Positions 60,401 to 62,270 of a stretch of DNA of 64,000 nucleotides are shown piece by piece. Below the pieces are notes generated by a model, which saw only the letters and a program-made list of their open reading frames with translations, searched no databases and had not been told where the DNA came from. Source of the DNA: Sternotherus odoratus (taxonomy: Eukaryota; Chordata; Testudines; Kinosternidae). A program made the translations under genes and the position numbers. The stretch is from assembly GCA_032164245.1 (NCBI GenBank), contig JAVMKO010000007.1:4488371-4552370 (forward strand), read 5' to 3'. Numbering within the stretch: position 1 is the first letter of the stretch; each line of letters begins with the position of its first letter.

Positions 60401-61236
60401 TTTTATAATGAGGATCACTTAATTTTGTCATTCCTCAGTCTGAATGATTCTCTTTGGTCACTAGTAACAACTTCCTCCAGTGAAAGTACATTAGCTACTA
60501 TACGCCTCTTCCTACTATGGGGAGGGGAGGCAGTTCACAGACTATCTGTATGCATCTTAGTCTTTTCACAACAGTTCGCTAGTTCACTGAAAGCTGGTCT
60601 GTAGTGAGAAGAACTGTGTGAATCCCATTTTTGCTAACGCAGACCTTTTATCAAGATACAAAAGGACTGCTTCTCTTCCAAATAGAACAGAAAGGGCCAT
60701 ACTCACTTTTGGTTTAACAGGCACAGTGCTATTCACTTCCATGGAGATGTTCCTGTTTATTTCGCCAGTGAATTAAGCCCACAGAATTTAGGATTAGTTT
60801 ACAGTGAAATCACTGTGTTTATATTTTGCCGCTACACTTTACAAACCCTGCAGTTACATTAAATAAACGAAGCAAATAGAAAGTAAACAGTGTTCTATGA
60901 AAACTTAGGCTTGTGCTAGACTTACTTTAATGAAGTCCCCAAAGATGATTGGTTTTCTTATGAAGTAATCTGGATCAACTGGGACTCCAAAATGTTTGCC
61001 TACAAATTAAAATTCTTGATTAGATAGATTCATGTAACATATATTTACATGTCTAATGTAATACAAATGGAGTAAGTTGATTTCCTTACTGGCCATTTCA
61101 GATAACATAGAATGAAAATACTGTTTATCTTCACTGTTGATGAGGCGGTCATGGAAGACTCTCTGACACTCATGGCAAAAGAGTCTGAAGATCTGCGTTT
61201 GGTCTCTGACTGCTCCAGGATCACATTGGAGAATGC
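2920..61236 (-). CDS. DNAH6: DNAH6, axonemal dynein heavy chain 6 (partial, 29 exons, overall span)
   Basis: Motor subunit of an inner-arm axonemal dynein, which hydrolyses ATP to slide doublet microtubules in motile cilia and sperm flagella. Seen: 29 minus-strand exons whose phases agree at every junction and that translate without a stop for about 1567 residues. Order: AAA3 lid, AAA4 with Walker [10 protein letters not shown] and Walker B VFLFTD, stalk coiled coil 1, microtubule-binding tip, coiled coil 2, AAA5, AAA6, early C-terminal domain. The DNAH6 assignment rests on near-identity to my recollection of the human protein (about 4158 residues) over many segments, for example [19 protein letters not shown] and [12 protein letters not shown]3, DNAH7 and DNAH12 are the closest alternatives. 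The 5' part (tail, linker, AAA1 to AAA3 core) and the last few hundred residues lie outside the window. The start codon, promoter and poly(A) site are therefore not visible. Confidence 0.93.
4140..4290 (-). repeat. MIR SINE fragment
   Basis: Plus strand reads CTCATTTTACAGATAGGGAA, then GAGATTAAGTGACTTGCC, then AACCCAGATCACTTGAGTCC. This is the reverse complement of the MIR 3' half (consensus end CATCTGTAAAATGGG). Confidence 0.75.
4415..4898 (+). mobile_element. Solo-LTR-like element, TGTGGCAGGG...GTGACA
   Basis: GC-rich block bounded by TG...CA ends, with an AATAAAGGACAC word near its 3' end (about 4789). Flanks GGGCC and GGGTC suggest a 5-bp target duplication with one mismatch. A related element, with the same ends and an AATAAAAGGACAT word, lies at 35987-36379. 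Reads as a solo LTR; no internal coding region. Which retroelement class it belongs to is not clear. Confidence 0.55.
5332..5453 (-). CDS. DNAH6: DNAH6 window exon 28 (C-terminal domain)
   Basis: 122 bp. Acceptor CTGTAACAG, donor GTTTGT. Reads [40 protein letters not shown]. PExFGMHxNA is the conserved start of the dynein C-terminal region. Confidence 0.95.
5858..6443 (+). mobile_element. CR1 LINE, internally deleted 3' copy
   Basis: The first half (to about 6120) encodes a piece of the CR1 endonuclease region ([13 protein letters not shown] readable on the plus strand). The second half (from about 6140) is the CR1 3' end, with [18 protein letters not shown] readable and the terminal AATATTCTATGATTCTATGG. 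The reverse transcriptase core between them is missing. The same endonuclease segment recurs at about 24420-24660. Confidence 0.9.
6483..6855 (-). mobile_element. Penelope-like element 3' region, minus orientation
   Basis: On the minus strand it ends with AAATTGGCTAGTCTCTCAG then GTGCCACAAGTACTTCTC. Upstream lie segments common in turtle Penelope-like copies (GATGAGCTATTATCAGCAGG and GGCCCATTTCAAACAG on the plus strand). A CA microsatellite expanded inside it. Confidence 0.7.
6593..6614 (+). repeat. (CA)n microsatellite
   Basis: About eleven CA units, inside the Penelope-like copy. Confidence 0.95.
7335..7545 (+). repeat. MIR SINE
   Basis: Shows the MIR order: 'GGTAAGGGCACTAGCCTCAG', 'CTATGTGGCACTTACC', then 'CTATCTGTACAATGGGGATC'. 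Old and diverged. Confidence 0.75.
8600..8870 (+). repeat. MIR SINE, split
   Basis: The first half, with GTCAGTAGACTTGGGTTC, is separated from the 3' half (GTGCTTCAGTTTCCACATCT then GTAAAATGGAGATAATAATG) by about 100 bases of unrelated sequence. Confidence 0.7.
9567..9686 (-). CDS. DNAH6: DNAH6 window exon 27 (AAA6 lid to C-terminal domain)
   Basis: 120 bp, phase 1 at both ends. Acceptor TGTTTCAG, donor GTAAAT. Reads [20 protein letters not shown], then [19 protein letters not shown]. [15 protein letters not shown] is present in full. Confidence 0.95.
10025..10575 (+). mobile_element. CR1 LINE fragment (reverse transcriptase N-terminal part)
   Basis: Plus-strand translation, with frame breaks, gives [37 protein letters not shown] and NYTPVSL. 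These are the conserved blocks before the RT palm in CR1. It parallels the copy at 25920-26160. Truncated at both ends. Confidence 0.88.
11368..11457 (+). mobile_element. Penelope-like tail fragment
   Basis: AGAAGTTGGCCCAATAAAAG, ATATTACCTCACCCAACTTG and CTGGGATCAATACGGCTACA form the tail variant common in turtle Penelope-like elements. The inverse orientation of the same variant is at 63405-63478. Confidence 0.6.
11862..12018. mobile_element. Penelope-like tail, inverted (hairpin) insertion
   Basis: The left part (about 11862-11932) is a minus-oriented tail: AGGAGTCCTTGTGGCACC ... CATAAGCTTTCGTGG. The right part (about 11933-12018) is plus-oriented: AAATAAATTTGTTAG ... CAAGGACTCCTTG ... CAGACTAACACGGCTACC. 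The two arms pair over roughly 55 bases. Same architecture as 46757-46937. Confidence 0.75.
13767..13905 (-). CDS. DNAH6: DNAH6 window exon 26 (AAA6 lid)
   Basis: 139 bp, ending one base into a glycine codon. Acceptor ATTCAAG, donor GTACTG. Reads [20 protein letters not shown], then [12 protein letters not shown] and [10 protein letters not shown]. [20 protein letters not shown] is a dynein signature. Confidence 0.95.
14091..14442 (+). mobile_element. hAT-like MITE, complete copy with 8-bp target duplication
   Basis: Terminal inverted repeats start TAAGGCTGAGATTTTGTCA and end TGACTAAATCACAGCCTTA. Flanks CCCATGAC (14083-14090) and CCCATGAG (14443-14450) form an 8-bp target duplication with one mismatch, as expected for hAT. 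No transposase; the core is GC-rich. Confidence 0.85.
15627..17401. mobile_element. Fold-back hAT element with transposase remnants in both arms
   Basis: Ends TAGGGCTGTC and GACAGTCCTA, flanked by perfect 8-bp duplications ATTAGTAA (15619-15626 and 17402-17409). The left arm (15627-16335) and right arm (16785-17401) are inverted copies of each other, about 600 bp apart from a nested insertion in the left arm. Each arm encodes the hAT C-terminal dimerisation segment: minus-strand [17 protein letters not shown] near 16230 and plus-strand [19 protein letters not shown] near 16890. The 450-bp spacer encodes more transposase on the minus strand ([31 protein letters not shown]), resembling ZBED-type hAT proteins. 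Full-length transposase is absent, so it is not autonomous. Confidence 0.9.
15770..15897 (+). mobile_element. Penelope-like 3' tail nested in the hAT left arm
   Basis: Reads GCTTGCATCCGACGAAGTGG, CCCACAAAAGCTTATGCTCC, TTAGTCTTTAAGATGCCACA and GACTAACACGGCTACCTCTC. AACACA on both sides is the likely target duplication. It interrupts the hAT left arm and is absent from the matching right arm, so it inserted after the arms arose. Confidence 0.8.
17584..17730 (-). CDS. DNAH6: DNAH6 window exon 25 (AAA6)
   Basis: 147 bp, phase 0, 49 residues. Acceptor AATTCAG, donor GTATAC. Reads [20 protein letters not shown], then [18 protein letters not shown]. The [13 protein letters not shown] block is among the most conserved in the dynein motor. 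Confidence 0.94.
18330..20790 (-). mobile_element. DIRS retrotransposon remnant (5' region and gag)
   Basis: GC-rich block unlike the surrounding intron. On the minus strand 18400-19300 encodes gag-like protein in broken frames, and upstream 19300-20790 resembles DIRS leader sequence (on the plus strand CCGTCACTGGCAGTGAGAAG, then GGACATGAGCAGCACTTGAA near 20750). No reverse transcriptase or tyrosine recombinase is left. Confidence 0.75.
18400..19247 (-). pseudogene. DIRS gag pseudogene (LAP2-alpha-like domain)
   Basis: Two minus-strand frames: the upstream one with [19 protein letters not shown] and [17 protein letters not shown], the downstream one with [20 protein letters not shown] and [17 protein letters not shown] frameshift near 18830 separates them, and further breaks follow below 18527. 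The family is the DIRS gag that also gave rise to the C-terminal domain of the lamina protein LAP2-alpha. Non-functional. Confidence 0.75.
21805..21893 (-). CDS. DNAH6: DNAH6 window exon 24 (AAA6, 89 bp)
   Basis: 89 bp. Acceptor GGTTTTCAG, donor GTAATA. After the split asparagine it reads [16 protein letters not shown] then [12 protein letters not shown] chose the acceptor at 21894 because it alone keeps the reading frame; a second good-looking acceptor 14 bases inside the exon would shift it. Too short for an ORF scan. Confidence 0.92.
22025..22570 (+). mobile_element. Old CR1/L3-type LINE fragment
   Basis: Contains ATGACCTGGAAGAGGGAGTA and ACCAAACCTGGAATACTGTG, then TTCTAGGCACC. In CR1/L3 elements these mark the end of the reverse transcriptase and the region after it. 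Highly diverged, so identification is by order of short blocks. Confidence 0.6.
22568..22672. repeat. Palindromic short repeat centred on CCATTGACCTTCAATGG
   Basis: Left arm ATTTTCAAAGGAGTCTAAAG, centre TTCCATTGACCTTCAATGGG, right arm AGTCTTTATGTTTTCAAAAT. A hairpin-forming unit. Partial copies occur near 2540, 3945, 23320-23490, 36630-36730, 38780-38840, 43225-43312 and 57140. Confidence 0.6.
23056..23216 (-). CDS. DNAH6: DNAH6 window exon 23 (AAA6)
   Basis: 161 bp, ending one base into an asparagine codon. Acceptor GTTTCAG, donor GTATGT. Reads [39 protein letters not shown] and TFTEP. SLGQGQ and [10 protein letters not shown] are hallmark AAA6 sequences of axonemal dyneins. Confidence 0.95.
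23570..25036 (+). mobile_element. CR1 LINE, 5' part (endonuclease region)
   Basis: Contains the CR1 leader words GGTGGTGTCGGAGAGAAGGC and GGGCTCCACCTAATGAAGAG. A broken endonuclease ORF follows: [34 protein letters not shown] and [15 protein letters not shown], with the catalytic-region GD(V/F)NHPD motif recognisable. After 24430 the frame shifts. It continues past the LTR at 25760. Confidence 0.9.
25037..25759 (+). mobile_element. Solo LTR (TGTAG...CTACA family), copy A, inside CR1
   Basis: 723 bp from TGTAGTGGGG to CCTGCTACA, flanked by perfect GGGCC duplications (25032-25036, 25760-25764). A TATA-like GATAAAAAGGCCC lies near 25201. The CR1 text reads through if the LTR and one GGGCC are removed. 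Sequence-related to 44748-45430 (opposite orientation) and, at its 3' end, to 58260-59422. No internal retroviral genes. GC-rich, so its ORFs are shadows. Confidence 0.88.
25760..26224 (+). mobile_element. CR1 LINE, 3' part (continuation, internally deleted)
   Basis: Resumes CCTTACTGAATGAGGGAGG, then encodes [37 protein letters not shown] and RNYRPVSLT, the start of the reverse transcriptase. At about 26168 it jumps to the CR1 tail (GGACCTCCTGAGTTCCCTTC, ATTCTATTATTCT). Most of RT is deleted. Confidence 0.9.
26492..26682 (-). CDS. DNAH6: DNAH6 window exon 22 (start of AAA6)
   Basis: 191 bp, ending two bases into an arginine codon. Acceptor TCTTCAG, donor GTACAA. Reads [32 protein letters not shown] and [20 protein letters not shown]. 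LSxGSDP is the AAA6 signature near the position of the degenerate P-loop. Confidence 0.94.
26683..27421. other. Intron between DNAH6 exons 22 and 21
   Basis: No recognised repeat or exon. Short open frames around 27080-27400 have no coding character that I recognise. Confidence 0.5.
27422..27597 (-). CDS. DNAH6: DNAH6 window exon 21 (variable linker before AAA6)
   Basis: 176 bp. Acceptor TTTGTAG, donor GTAAAA. Starts [20 protein letters not shown], has a lysine/glutamate stretch KIEEEKKGG, and ends [14 protein letters not shown]. The ends match dynein; the middle is charged and differs clearly from what I recall of the mammalian protein, consistent with a surface loop free to vary. Confidence 0.88.
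27598..28674. other. Intron between DNAH6 exons 21 and 20
   Basis: 28160-28480 is moderately GC-rich, with two overlapping minus-strand frames, but nothing identifiable. The remainder shows no repeat that I can name. Confidence 0.5.
28675..28810 (-). CDS. DNAH6: DNAH6 window exon 20
   Basis: 136 bp, ending one base into a glycine codon. Acceptor TCCAACAG, donor GTAACA. Reads [20 protein letters not shown], then [12 protein letters not shown] and ILIKLG. Matches the family segment after the RGSAGL block, where a tryptophan and paired cysteines precede an acidic stretch. Confidence 0.9.
28811..29313. other. Intron between DNAH6 exons 20 and 19
   Basis: AT-rich. A short ACTTTAAGTACATGTTTAAG segment with TCCCATTGACATGC resembles the palindromic short repeat. 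Nothing else seen. Confidence 0.5.
29314..29547 (-). CDS. DNAH6: DNAH6 window exon 19 (AAA5-AAA6 connection)
   Basis: 234 bp, phase 0, 78 residues. Acceptor TTCTTGCAG, donor GTGCAC. Reads [39 protein letters not shown] and [13 protein letters not shown]. Helical segment conserved across dynein heavy chains, including the RGLFExHKLxF signature. Confidence 0.94.
29548..30551. other. Intron between DNAH6 exons 19 and 18
   Basis: Contains a short minus-oriented CR1-tail fragment near 30130-30168 (GGTTAGAAGGGACCATTATG on the plus strand) and a long TA/AG microsatellite (30357-30461). Confidence 0.6.
30357..30461 (+). repeat. (TA)n(AG)n compound microsatellite
   Basis: About ten TA units pass directly into about forty AG units, interrupted by two AGAC variants and one AAAG. 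It sits about 90 bp below the donor of DNAH6 exon 18, so the transcript carries it as (CU)n(UA)n. Confidence 0.97.
30552..30731 (-). CDS. DNAH6: DNAH6 window exon 18 (AAA5 lid)
   Basis: 180 bp, phase 0, 60 residues. Acceptor TTCTTTTAG, donor GTTAGT. Reads [40 protein letters not shown], and ends SLKYFKQ. The family motif RPVATRGS is intact. The donor-side intron carries a long TA/AG microsatellite within 200 bp. Confidence 0.93.
30732..32559. other. Intron between DNAH6 exons 18 and 17 (apparent GC-AG)
   Basis: No recognised mobile element. AT-rich, with a small fragment ACTTCAGTGGGATTACTTGT near 31880. Its donor is GC rather than GT. Confidence 0.55.
32560..32740 (-). CDS. DNAH6: DNAH6 window exon 17 (AAA5 lid, apparent GC donor)
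   Basis: 181 bp. Acceptor TTTCTAG; reads [18 protein letters not shown], then [17 protein letters not shown], and ends TLQESK. The frame-consistent 3' boundary is AAG followed by GCAGGA, a GC rather than GT donor. The nearest downstream GT would give the wrong phase. The minus-strand open frame happens to extend about 200 bp into the upstream intron, but that part does not resemble dynein. Confidence 0.88.
33285..34110 (+). mobile_element. Penelope-like element with GIY-YIG segment and 5' inversion
   Basis: Right part, plus strand: cysteine segment PRCQLCPH, then [20 protein letters not shown] with GHK. This is the YIG half of a GIY-YIG endonuclease domain, preceded by the paired-cysteine motif seen in Penelope-like elements. 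A deletion and frameshift follow near 33700, then [17 protein letters not shown]. It ends in the tail GCTTGCATCTGACGAAGTGG ... TTAAGGTGCCACAGGACTC. Left part (33285-33443): an inverted copy of the segment at 33716-33835, encoding on the minus strand [20 protein letters not shown]. No reverse transcriptase remains, so it is dead. Confidence 0.85.
33601..33825 (+). pseudogene. Penelope GIY-YIG endonuclease fragment
   Basis: Partial frame with [20 protein letters not shown]: the YIG tripeptide, the arginine of the R-x-x-x-H-x type helix, and the GHK motif are visible. The following residues are out of frame relative to the family because of a deletion. In Penelope elements this domain follows the reverse transcriptase and helps retrotransposition. 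Confidence 0.8.
34125..34560 (-). mobile_element. DIRS-like terminal fragment
   Basis: Shares with 20570-20790 the arrangement GTGAGAAGGAACT, a short TATA-like stretch, CTGGACATGAACTTCTGAAT and CACTCAAAGAACC. Low coding content. Assignment rests on similarity to the other block and is tentative. Confidence 0.4.
35041..35108 (-). CDS. DNAH6: DNAH6 window exon 16 (AAA5, 68-bp micro-exon)
   Basis: 68 bp, phase 0 at the start, ending two bases into a serine codon. Acceptor CTACAG, donor GTTTAT. Reads [16 protein letters not shown] then LEDQLL. Too short for an ORF scan; found because the protein between exons 15 and 17 required it. Size, phase and the family sequence VTIINFTVT all agree. Confidence 0.92.
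35457..36387. mobile_element. Compound insertion: hAT-type MITE plus LTR-like element between CTATAAAA duplications
   Basis: CTATAAAA occurs at 35449-35456 and 36388-36395. Just inside are the hAT-like ends AGGGCCCTACCAAATTCACA and (at about 35965-35986) TGTGAATTTGGTAGTGCCC. Between the right hAT end and the right duplication lies the 35987-36379 TGTGGCAGGG...GTGACA element. The simplest reading is a hAT MITE with an LTR inserted at its last bases. Confidence 0.7.
35987..36379 (+). mobile_element. Solo-LTR-like element, TGTGGCAGGG...GTGACA, second copy
   Basis: Same ends and the same AATAAAAGGACAT-type signal (about 36278) as 4415-4898, though shorter and diverged. No clean own target duplication is visible. 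GC-rich; ORFs inside are not supported. Confidence 0.5.
38045..38233. mobile_element. Tc1/mariner-like palindromic MITE, copy 1
   Basis: Ends AATACACTAGACCCGC and GGGGCTGGTGTATT are inverted repeats. Inside is a second inverted pair, GGATCCCAA ... TTGGGATCC. TA at each terminus fits a TA target site. Related to 50875-51042. Confidence 0.75.
38277..38441 (-). CDS. DNAH6: DNAH6 window exon 15 (AAA5)
   Basis: 165 bp, phase 0. Acceptor TCTAAAG, donor GTATGA. Reads [37 protein letters not shown] and [12 protein letters not shown], a highly conserved dynein block. A palindromic MITE (38045-38233) ends 43 bp below its donor side. Confidence 0.94.
38442..39510. other. Intron between DNAH6 exons 15 and 14
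   Basis: Holds a plus-oriented Penelope-like tail fragment (38599-38658: CTCTAAGGTGCCACAAGGAC), part of the palindromic short repeat (38775-38840) and a MITE fragment (38968-39135). Confidence 0.6.
38968..39135 (+). repeat. MITE fragment with hairpin ATCAATTTATTGCGTCTC
   Basis: Contains TACGTCTATACTACTCGCC at its start and an internal inverted pair, GGGGATCAATTTATTGCG and CGCGATAAATTGATCCCC. Truncated at its right end. I recognise it as a reptile-type DNA repeat but cannot name it. Confidence 0.6.
39511..39636 (-). CDS. DNAH6: DNAH6 window exon 14 (AAA5)
   Basis: 126 bp, phase 0, 42 residues. Acceptor CTACATAG, donor GTATGT. Reads [19 protein letters not shown], then [19 protein letters not shown]. 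Continues the AAA5 large subdomain. Confidence 0.92.
39637..41590. other. Intron between DNAH6 exons 14 and 13
   Basis: Contains an RTE-like LINE tail (40950-41370). 39637-40949 shows no recognised element. Confidence 0.55.
40950..41370 (+). mobile_element. Putative RTE-like LINE 3' tail
   Basis: Begins AAAAATACCCAGCGTTGCTC. It contains CCAAATTTCAAGTCCCTAGC, then AACGGTGTGGAAGAAGTAAG, and ends in a CATACACACATACACC then TATATATATAGAT run. A non-coding 3' tail with an AT microsatellite end suggests RTE. I could not see coding sequence or target duplications. Confidence 0.45.
41591..41794 (-). CDS. DNAH6: DNAH6 window exon 13 (AAA5)
   Basis: 204 bp, phase 0. Acceptor is the end of a CT microsatellite (CTCTCTCTCAG); donor GTGAGT. 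Reads [15 protein letters not shown], then [20 protein letters not shown], and [13 protein letters not shown]. As in the whole family, AAA5 has no canonical P-loop; RWPLMIDP occupies the Walker B position. Confidence 0.94.
41797..41814 (-). repeat. (CT)9 microsatellite forming the acceptor tract of DNAH6 exon 13
   Basis: On the transcript strand nine CT units run directly into CAG and the exon. It serves as the polypyrimidine tract. Confidence 0.95.
42246..42442 (-). CDS. DNAH6: DNAH6 window exon 12 (end of coiled coil 2, start of AAA5)
   Basis: 197 bp. Acceptor TGTTTAG, donor GTGAGT. Reads [20 protein letters not shown], then EQVRWEESI (end of the stalk), and [16 protein letters not shown], the first strand and helix of AAA5. 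Ends YRQL. Confidence 0.93.
42443..43060. other. Intron between DNAH6 exons 12 and 11
   Basis: No recognised repeat or exon. 42680-42720 has a short repeated ATCATCCTGCTGTAATAACA / CAGCAGGATGAT inverted pair. Confidence 0.5.
43061..43184 (-). CDS. DNAH6: DNAH6 window exon 11 (stalk coiled coil 2)
   Basis: 124 bp, ending one base into an alanine codon. Acceptor TTCTTAG, donor GTAAGT. Reads [17 protein letters not shown], then [17 protein letters not shown]. This charged heptad pattern is the return helix of the stalk. It lies entirely outside the longest open frames but fits phase and splice sites exactly. Confidence 0.9.
43185..43962. other. Intron between DNAH6 exons 11 and 10
   Basis: 43225-43312 carries a piece of the palindromic short repeat (GCTGAAGTCAATGGAAG). 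The rest is unremarkable. Confidence 0.5.
43963..44224 (-). CDS. DNAH6: DNAH6 window exon 10 (microtubule-binding domain)
   Basis: 262 bp. Acceptor CTTTCAG, donor GTGCGT. Completes lysine, then [36 protein letters not shown], and [17 protein letters not shown]. These are the tip helices that contact tubulin. The exon ends at the start of the returning stalk helix ([10 protein letters not shown]). Confidence 0.94.
44748..45430 (-). mobile_element. Solo LTR (TGTAG...CTACA family), copy B
   Basis: 683 bp from TGTAGCGGGG to CCCCGCTACA. Flanks TTCTC and CTCTC (one mismatch). It is the reverse orientation of 25037-25759: shared blocks include CACCTCCTGCTGGTCA and AATTAGCTCTT. On the minus strand a CCTGATAAAAGGGC word gives the TATA-like site. 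Confidence 0.85.
46757..46937. mobile_element. Penelope-like tail, inverted (hairpin) insertion with 12-bp target duplication
   Basis: TCTCCACATTAG flanks both sides (46745-46756 and 46938-46949). The left arm, minus-oriented, starts CAACAAGAGTCCTGTGGCAC. The right arm, plus-oriented, contains ACGAAAGCTTATGCTTCAAT and GACTAACACGGCTACCTCTC. The arms pair over about 75 bases with a loop of a few bases near 46830. The two halves inserted as one event. Confidence 0.88.
47120..47355 (-). CDS. DNAH6: DNAH6 window exon 9 (distal stalk, start of microtubule-binding tip)
   Basis: 236 bp, ending two bases into a lysine codon. Acceptor TTTTGAG, donor GTAAGC. Reads [18 protein letters not shown], then [16 protein letters not shown], and enters the microtubule-binding domain at the [11 protein letters not shown] segment with its conserved proline pair. 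Confidence 0.93.
47356..48455. other. Intron between DNAH6 exons 9 and 8
   Basis: Contains an LTR-like block at 47974-48381. The remaining sequence shows nothing recognised. Confidence 0.55.
47974..48381 (+). mobile_element. Solo-LTR-like element TGTGGTAACC...GCCACA
   Basis: GC-rich block with TG...CA ends (TGTGGTAACCCC, CTTGCCACA), flanked by ACCC on each side (47970-47973, 48382-48385), a possible 4-bp target duplication. A TTAAAAAGGC word near 48095 could be a TATA box. No coding region. Confidence 0.5.
48456..48623 (-). CDS. DNAH6: DNAH6 window exon 8 (stalk coiled coil 1)
   Basis: 168 bp, phase 0, 56 residues. Acceptor GCTTCAG, donor GTACAA. Reads [16 protein letters not shown], then [17 protein letters not shown] and [11 protein letters not shown]. 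Regular heptad-like spacing of leucines marks it as the outgoing helix of the antiparallel stalk. Confidence 0.93.
48624..49438. other. Intron between DNAH6 exons 8 and 7
   Basis: Very AT-rich; no repeat family or exon recognised. Confidence 0.55.
49439..49681 (-). CDS. DNAH6: DNAH6 window exon 7 (AAA4 lid, base of stalk)
   Basis: 243 bp, phase 0. Acceptor TTTTTCAG, donor GTAGGT. Starts [14 protein letters not shown], contains [20 protein letters not shown] and [11 protein letters not shown], and ends KQLVS. These helices close AAA4 and lead into the stalk. Confidence 0.94.
49682..50486. other. Intron between DNAH6 exons 7 and 6
   Basis: Carries a CR1 3' tail at 50215-50306. 49910-50200 has no recognised content. 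Confidence 0.55.
50215..50306 (+). mobile_element. CR1 3' tail fragment
   Basis: Reads GGTCAGACTAGATGATCATA then ATGGTCCCTTCTGACCTTAA, the 3' end of a CR1 subfamily; TCTATGAGTC closes it. Confidence 0.85.
50487..50627 (-). CDS. DNAH6: DNAH6 window exon 6 (AAA4 sensor region)
   Basis: 141 bp, phase 0 at both ends, 47 residues. Acceptor TTAAACAG, donor GTTTGT. Reads [20 protein letters not shown], then [26 protein letters not shown] is the sensor-1 strand of AAA4, and the cysteine-rich segment after it is strongly conserved in inner-arm heavy chains. Confidence 0.95.
50875..51042. mobile_element. Tc1/mariner-like palindromic MITE, copy 2
   Basis: Ends TATCGGACCCTCACTATAG and CTATAGCAATGTGGGCC...GGGGCCGGTGTA form an inverted repeat. 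Inside are ATGGATCCCAATTTAAATAT and a matching inverted partner. Same family as 38045-38233. Confidence 0.75.
51248..51400 (-). CDS. DNAH6: DNAH6 window exon 5 (AAA4)
   Basis: 153 bp, phase 0 at both ends. Acceptor CTATAG, donor GTAGGA. Reads [19 protein letters not shown], then [11 protein letters not shown] and ends GNRDE. In axonemal dyneins this segment directly follows the Walker B motif of AAA4. Confidence 0.93.
51401..55912. other. Intron between DNAH6 exons 5 and 4 (4.5 kb)
   Basis: 51990-52700 is a GC-richer patch with overlapping open frames on both strands and no recognisable protein, probably a decayed repeat. 55172-55308 is a Penelope-like tail. 52800-55170 is AT-rich with nothing recognised. 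Confidence 0.55.
55172..55308 (+). mobile_element. Penelope-like 3' tail
   Basis: CATAAGCTTTCGTGGGCTAA, then CACTTCATCAGAGGAATG, TATAAGGTGCTACAAGACTC and GACTAACATGGCTACCCCTC. A short insertion separates the first two blocks from the rest. Confidence 0.75.
55913..56144 (-). CDS. DNAH6: DNAH6 window exon 4 (AAA4 Walker A and B)
   Basis: 232 bp. Acceptor CTATAG, donor GTATGT. Encodes [15 protein letters not shown], the Walker A loop GVGGTGKQS, then [17 protein letters not shown] and the Walker B strand VFLFTD. AAA4 is one of the regulatory nucleotide-binding sites of the dynein ring. The intact lysine and aspartate suggest that this site still binds ATP. Confidence 0.95.
56145..57975. other. 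Intron between DNAH6 exons 4 and 3
   Basis: No clear mobile element. A short GATTTTCAAGGAAGCC-type word near 57150 may belong to the palindromic short repeat. Confidence 0.5.
57976..58130 (-). CDS. DNAH6: DNAH6 window exon 3 (start of AAA4)
   Basis: 155 bp, phase 0 at the start, ending two bases into an arginine codon. Acceptor TTTCAG, donor GTACAG. Reads [13 protein letters not shown], then [10 protein letters not shown] and [10 protein letters not shown]. This is the N-terminal helical part of AAA4 just before the P-loop. Confidence 0.92.
58323..58769 (+). other. Open frame of 148 codons in the GC-rich LTR (doubtful)
   Basis: Proline-, glycine- and glutamate-rich frame with no recognisable domain. 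The opposite strand is open over the same interval, as expected of GC-rich DNA with few stop codons. Probably not a gene; recorded because it is the longest plus-strand frame in the window. Confidence 0.15.
58828..59265 (+). repeat. 61-bp minisatellite, about seven units
   Basis: Units start at 58828, 58889, 58950, 59011, 59072 and 59133, exactly 61 bases apart, each beginning CAGCCCAGCCTAG and containing TGTGTAA and GCTGGGAC. A seventh (about 59194) and a partial eighth are more diverged. The central units differ at only a few positions. Confidence 0.95.
60926..60999 (-). CDS. DNAH6: DNAH6 window exon 2 (AAA3-AAA4 connection)
   Basis: 74 bp, only 90 bp downstream of exon 1 (the shortest intron in the window). 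Acceptor TTTGTAG, donor GTAAGT. Completes the split serine codon, then reads [16 protein letters not shown] and ends GDFIK, a conserved segment between AAA3 and AAA4. Confidence 0.9.
61090..61236 (-). CDS. DNAH6: DNAH6 window exon 1 (AAA3 lid)
   Basis: 147 bp, starting with the last two bases of a codon and ending with the first base of one. Acceptor CACACAG, donor GTAAGG. Translates as [12 protein letters not shown] then [13 protein letters not shown] and ends SEMA. The Q-R-V-F-x-D-R-L stretch is typical of the helical lid after the AAA3 module of axonemal dyneins. First exon of the gene seen here; its upstream neighbour lies beyond 64000. Confidence 0.9.
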
Positions 61237-61927
61237 CTGTGTGTGCAGTACATGAATAACACTTTCAATAACATAACAAAGTCTGATCATCACTTTTTAA
61301 ACAAAGTTGAAATGAAAAATTTTAAAACGCTGGAAAGATAATTTACGATTGTGAAAAGAATTTCCTGGATCAGTTACAAAGGCCTTAGTGGCAACTGAAG
61401 AGTCTGAGTGCCTAAACAGGATCAGATGCTAATTAGAAAGAAACATATGGAAGAAAAGGGGCATGTTTCACCAAAAATTGAAGTACACATGATCATCTGG
61501 AGAGAATGTTTGCACAAGATGAGGTGGTTGTAGCAGGAAGGAAAGAAGGAAGAAATTAAATTGCAAGATGTCTGTATGTAAATACAGCAAAAGTACAAGA
61601 ACAGGAATGAAGCAATCAAGCTCCTATTATTATTTATACAGAAACAGAGCTAAGAGGTGGCTATCTTTACAGAGATGGTGGCAAAAAAATCACAACTAGG
61701 AAGTTAATAAAGCCTATGACCTATATAGGAGAGATCAGCAGAGTAAAAGTGGAGGGATTATTAATTATTATTGTTATTAATTCGAACAATATTATATGTA
61801 TACCTCTCCACCAACATAATTATCTCACACAAAAACATCATAAAACTGTTTGTAATGTTCCTATAGTATTTATAAGAATATATACTGTACACCAGCACTG
61901 ACGTGAAACAGAAACACAGATTAAAAT

Positions 61928-62270
61928 ACTAGGAACATAAACTGGTTCTATGGATCAGACATCTAATCAAGTATTTTGCCTCCAGTGTCAGATGCTTCAA
62001 AGGAAGACTAAGACTTCCTGCCCAAAAAATACGCCAAGCCTAGTATCATATATGGAGGAAAAAAATTCCTTCTCGACTCCAGCAATCAATCGTTTTATGC
62101 CCTGAAGCATAAGTTTTGATTGTCTTATTAGGATATCTTAGATAACCTATTAAGTCATAAAACTATCCTGCCATAGCAGTCTACCCCAAGTGAAGAATTC
62201 CTACAACTATGAACTCCACAGGTTGGCCATATGCTGAATTAAGTATTACTAGTTTTATTACCCTTCAATT
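61928..62270 (+). repeat. Sauropsid interspersed repeat, second copy
   Basis: Ordered blocks GGTTCTATGGATCAGAC, CAGATGCTTCAAAGGAAG, AATTCCTTCTCGACTCCAGC and TTTTATGCCCTGAAGCAT match the pattern of 2225-2490, but more completely. Confidence 0.55.

Larger units (their letters stand above)
58131..60925. other. Intron between DNAH6 exons 3 and 2
   Basis: Carries the GC-rich LTR (58260-59422). 59423-60925 shows nothing recognised apart from CCCATTGACTTCATTGGG near 59483. Confidence 0.6.
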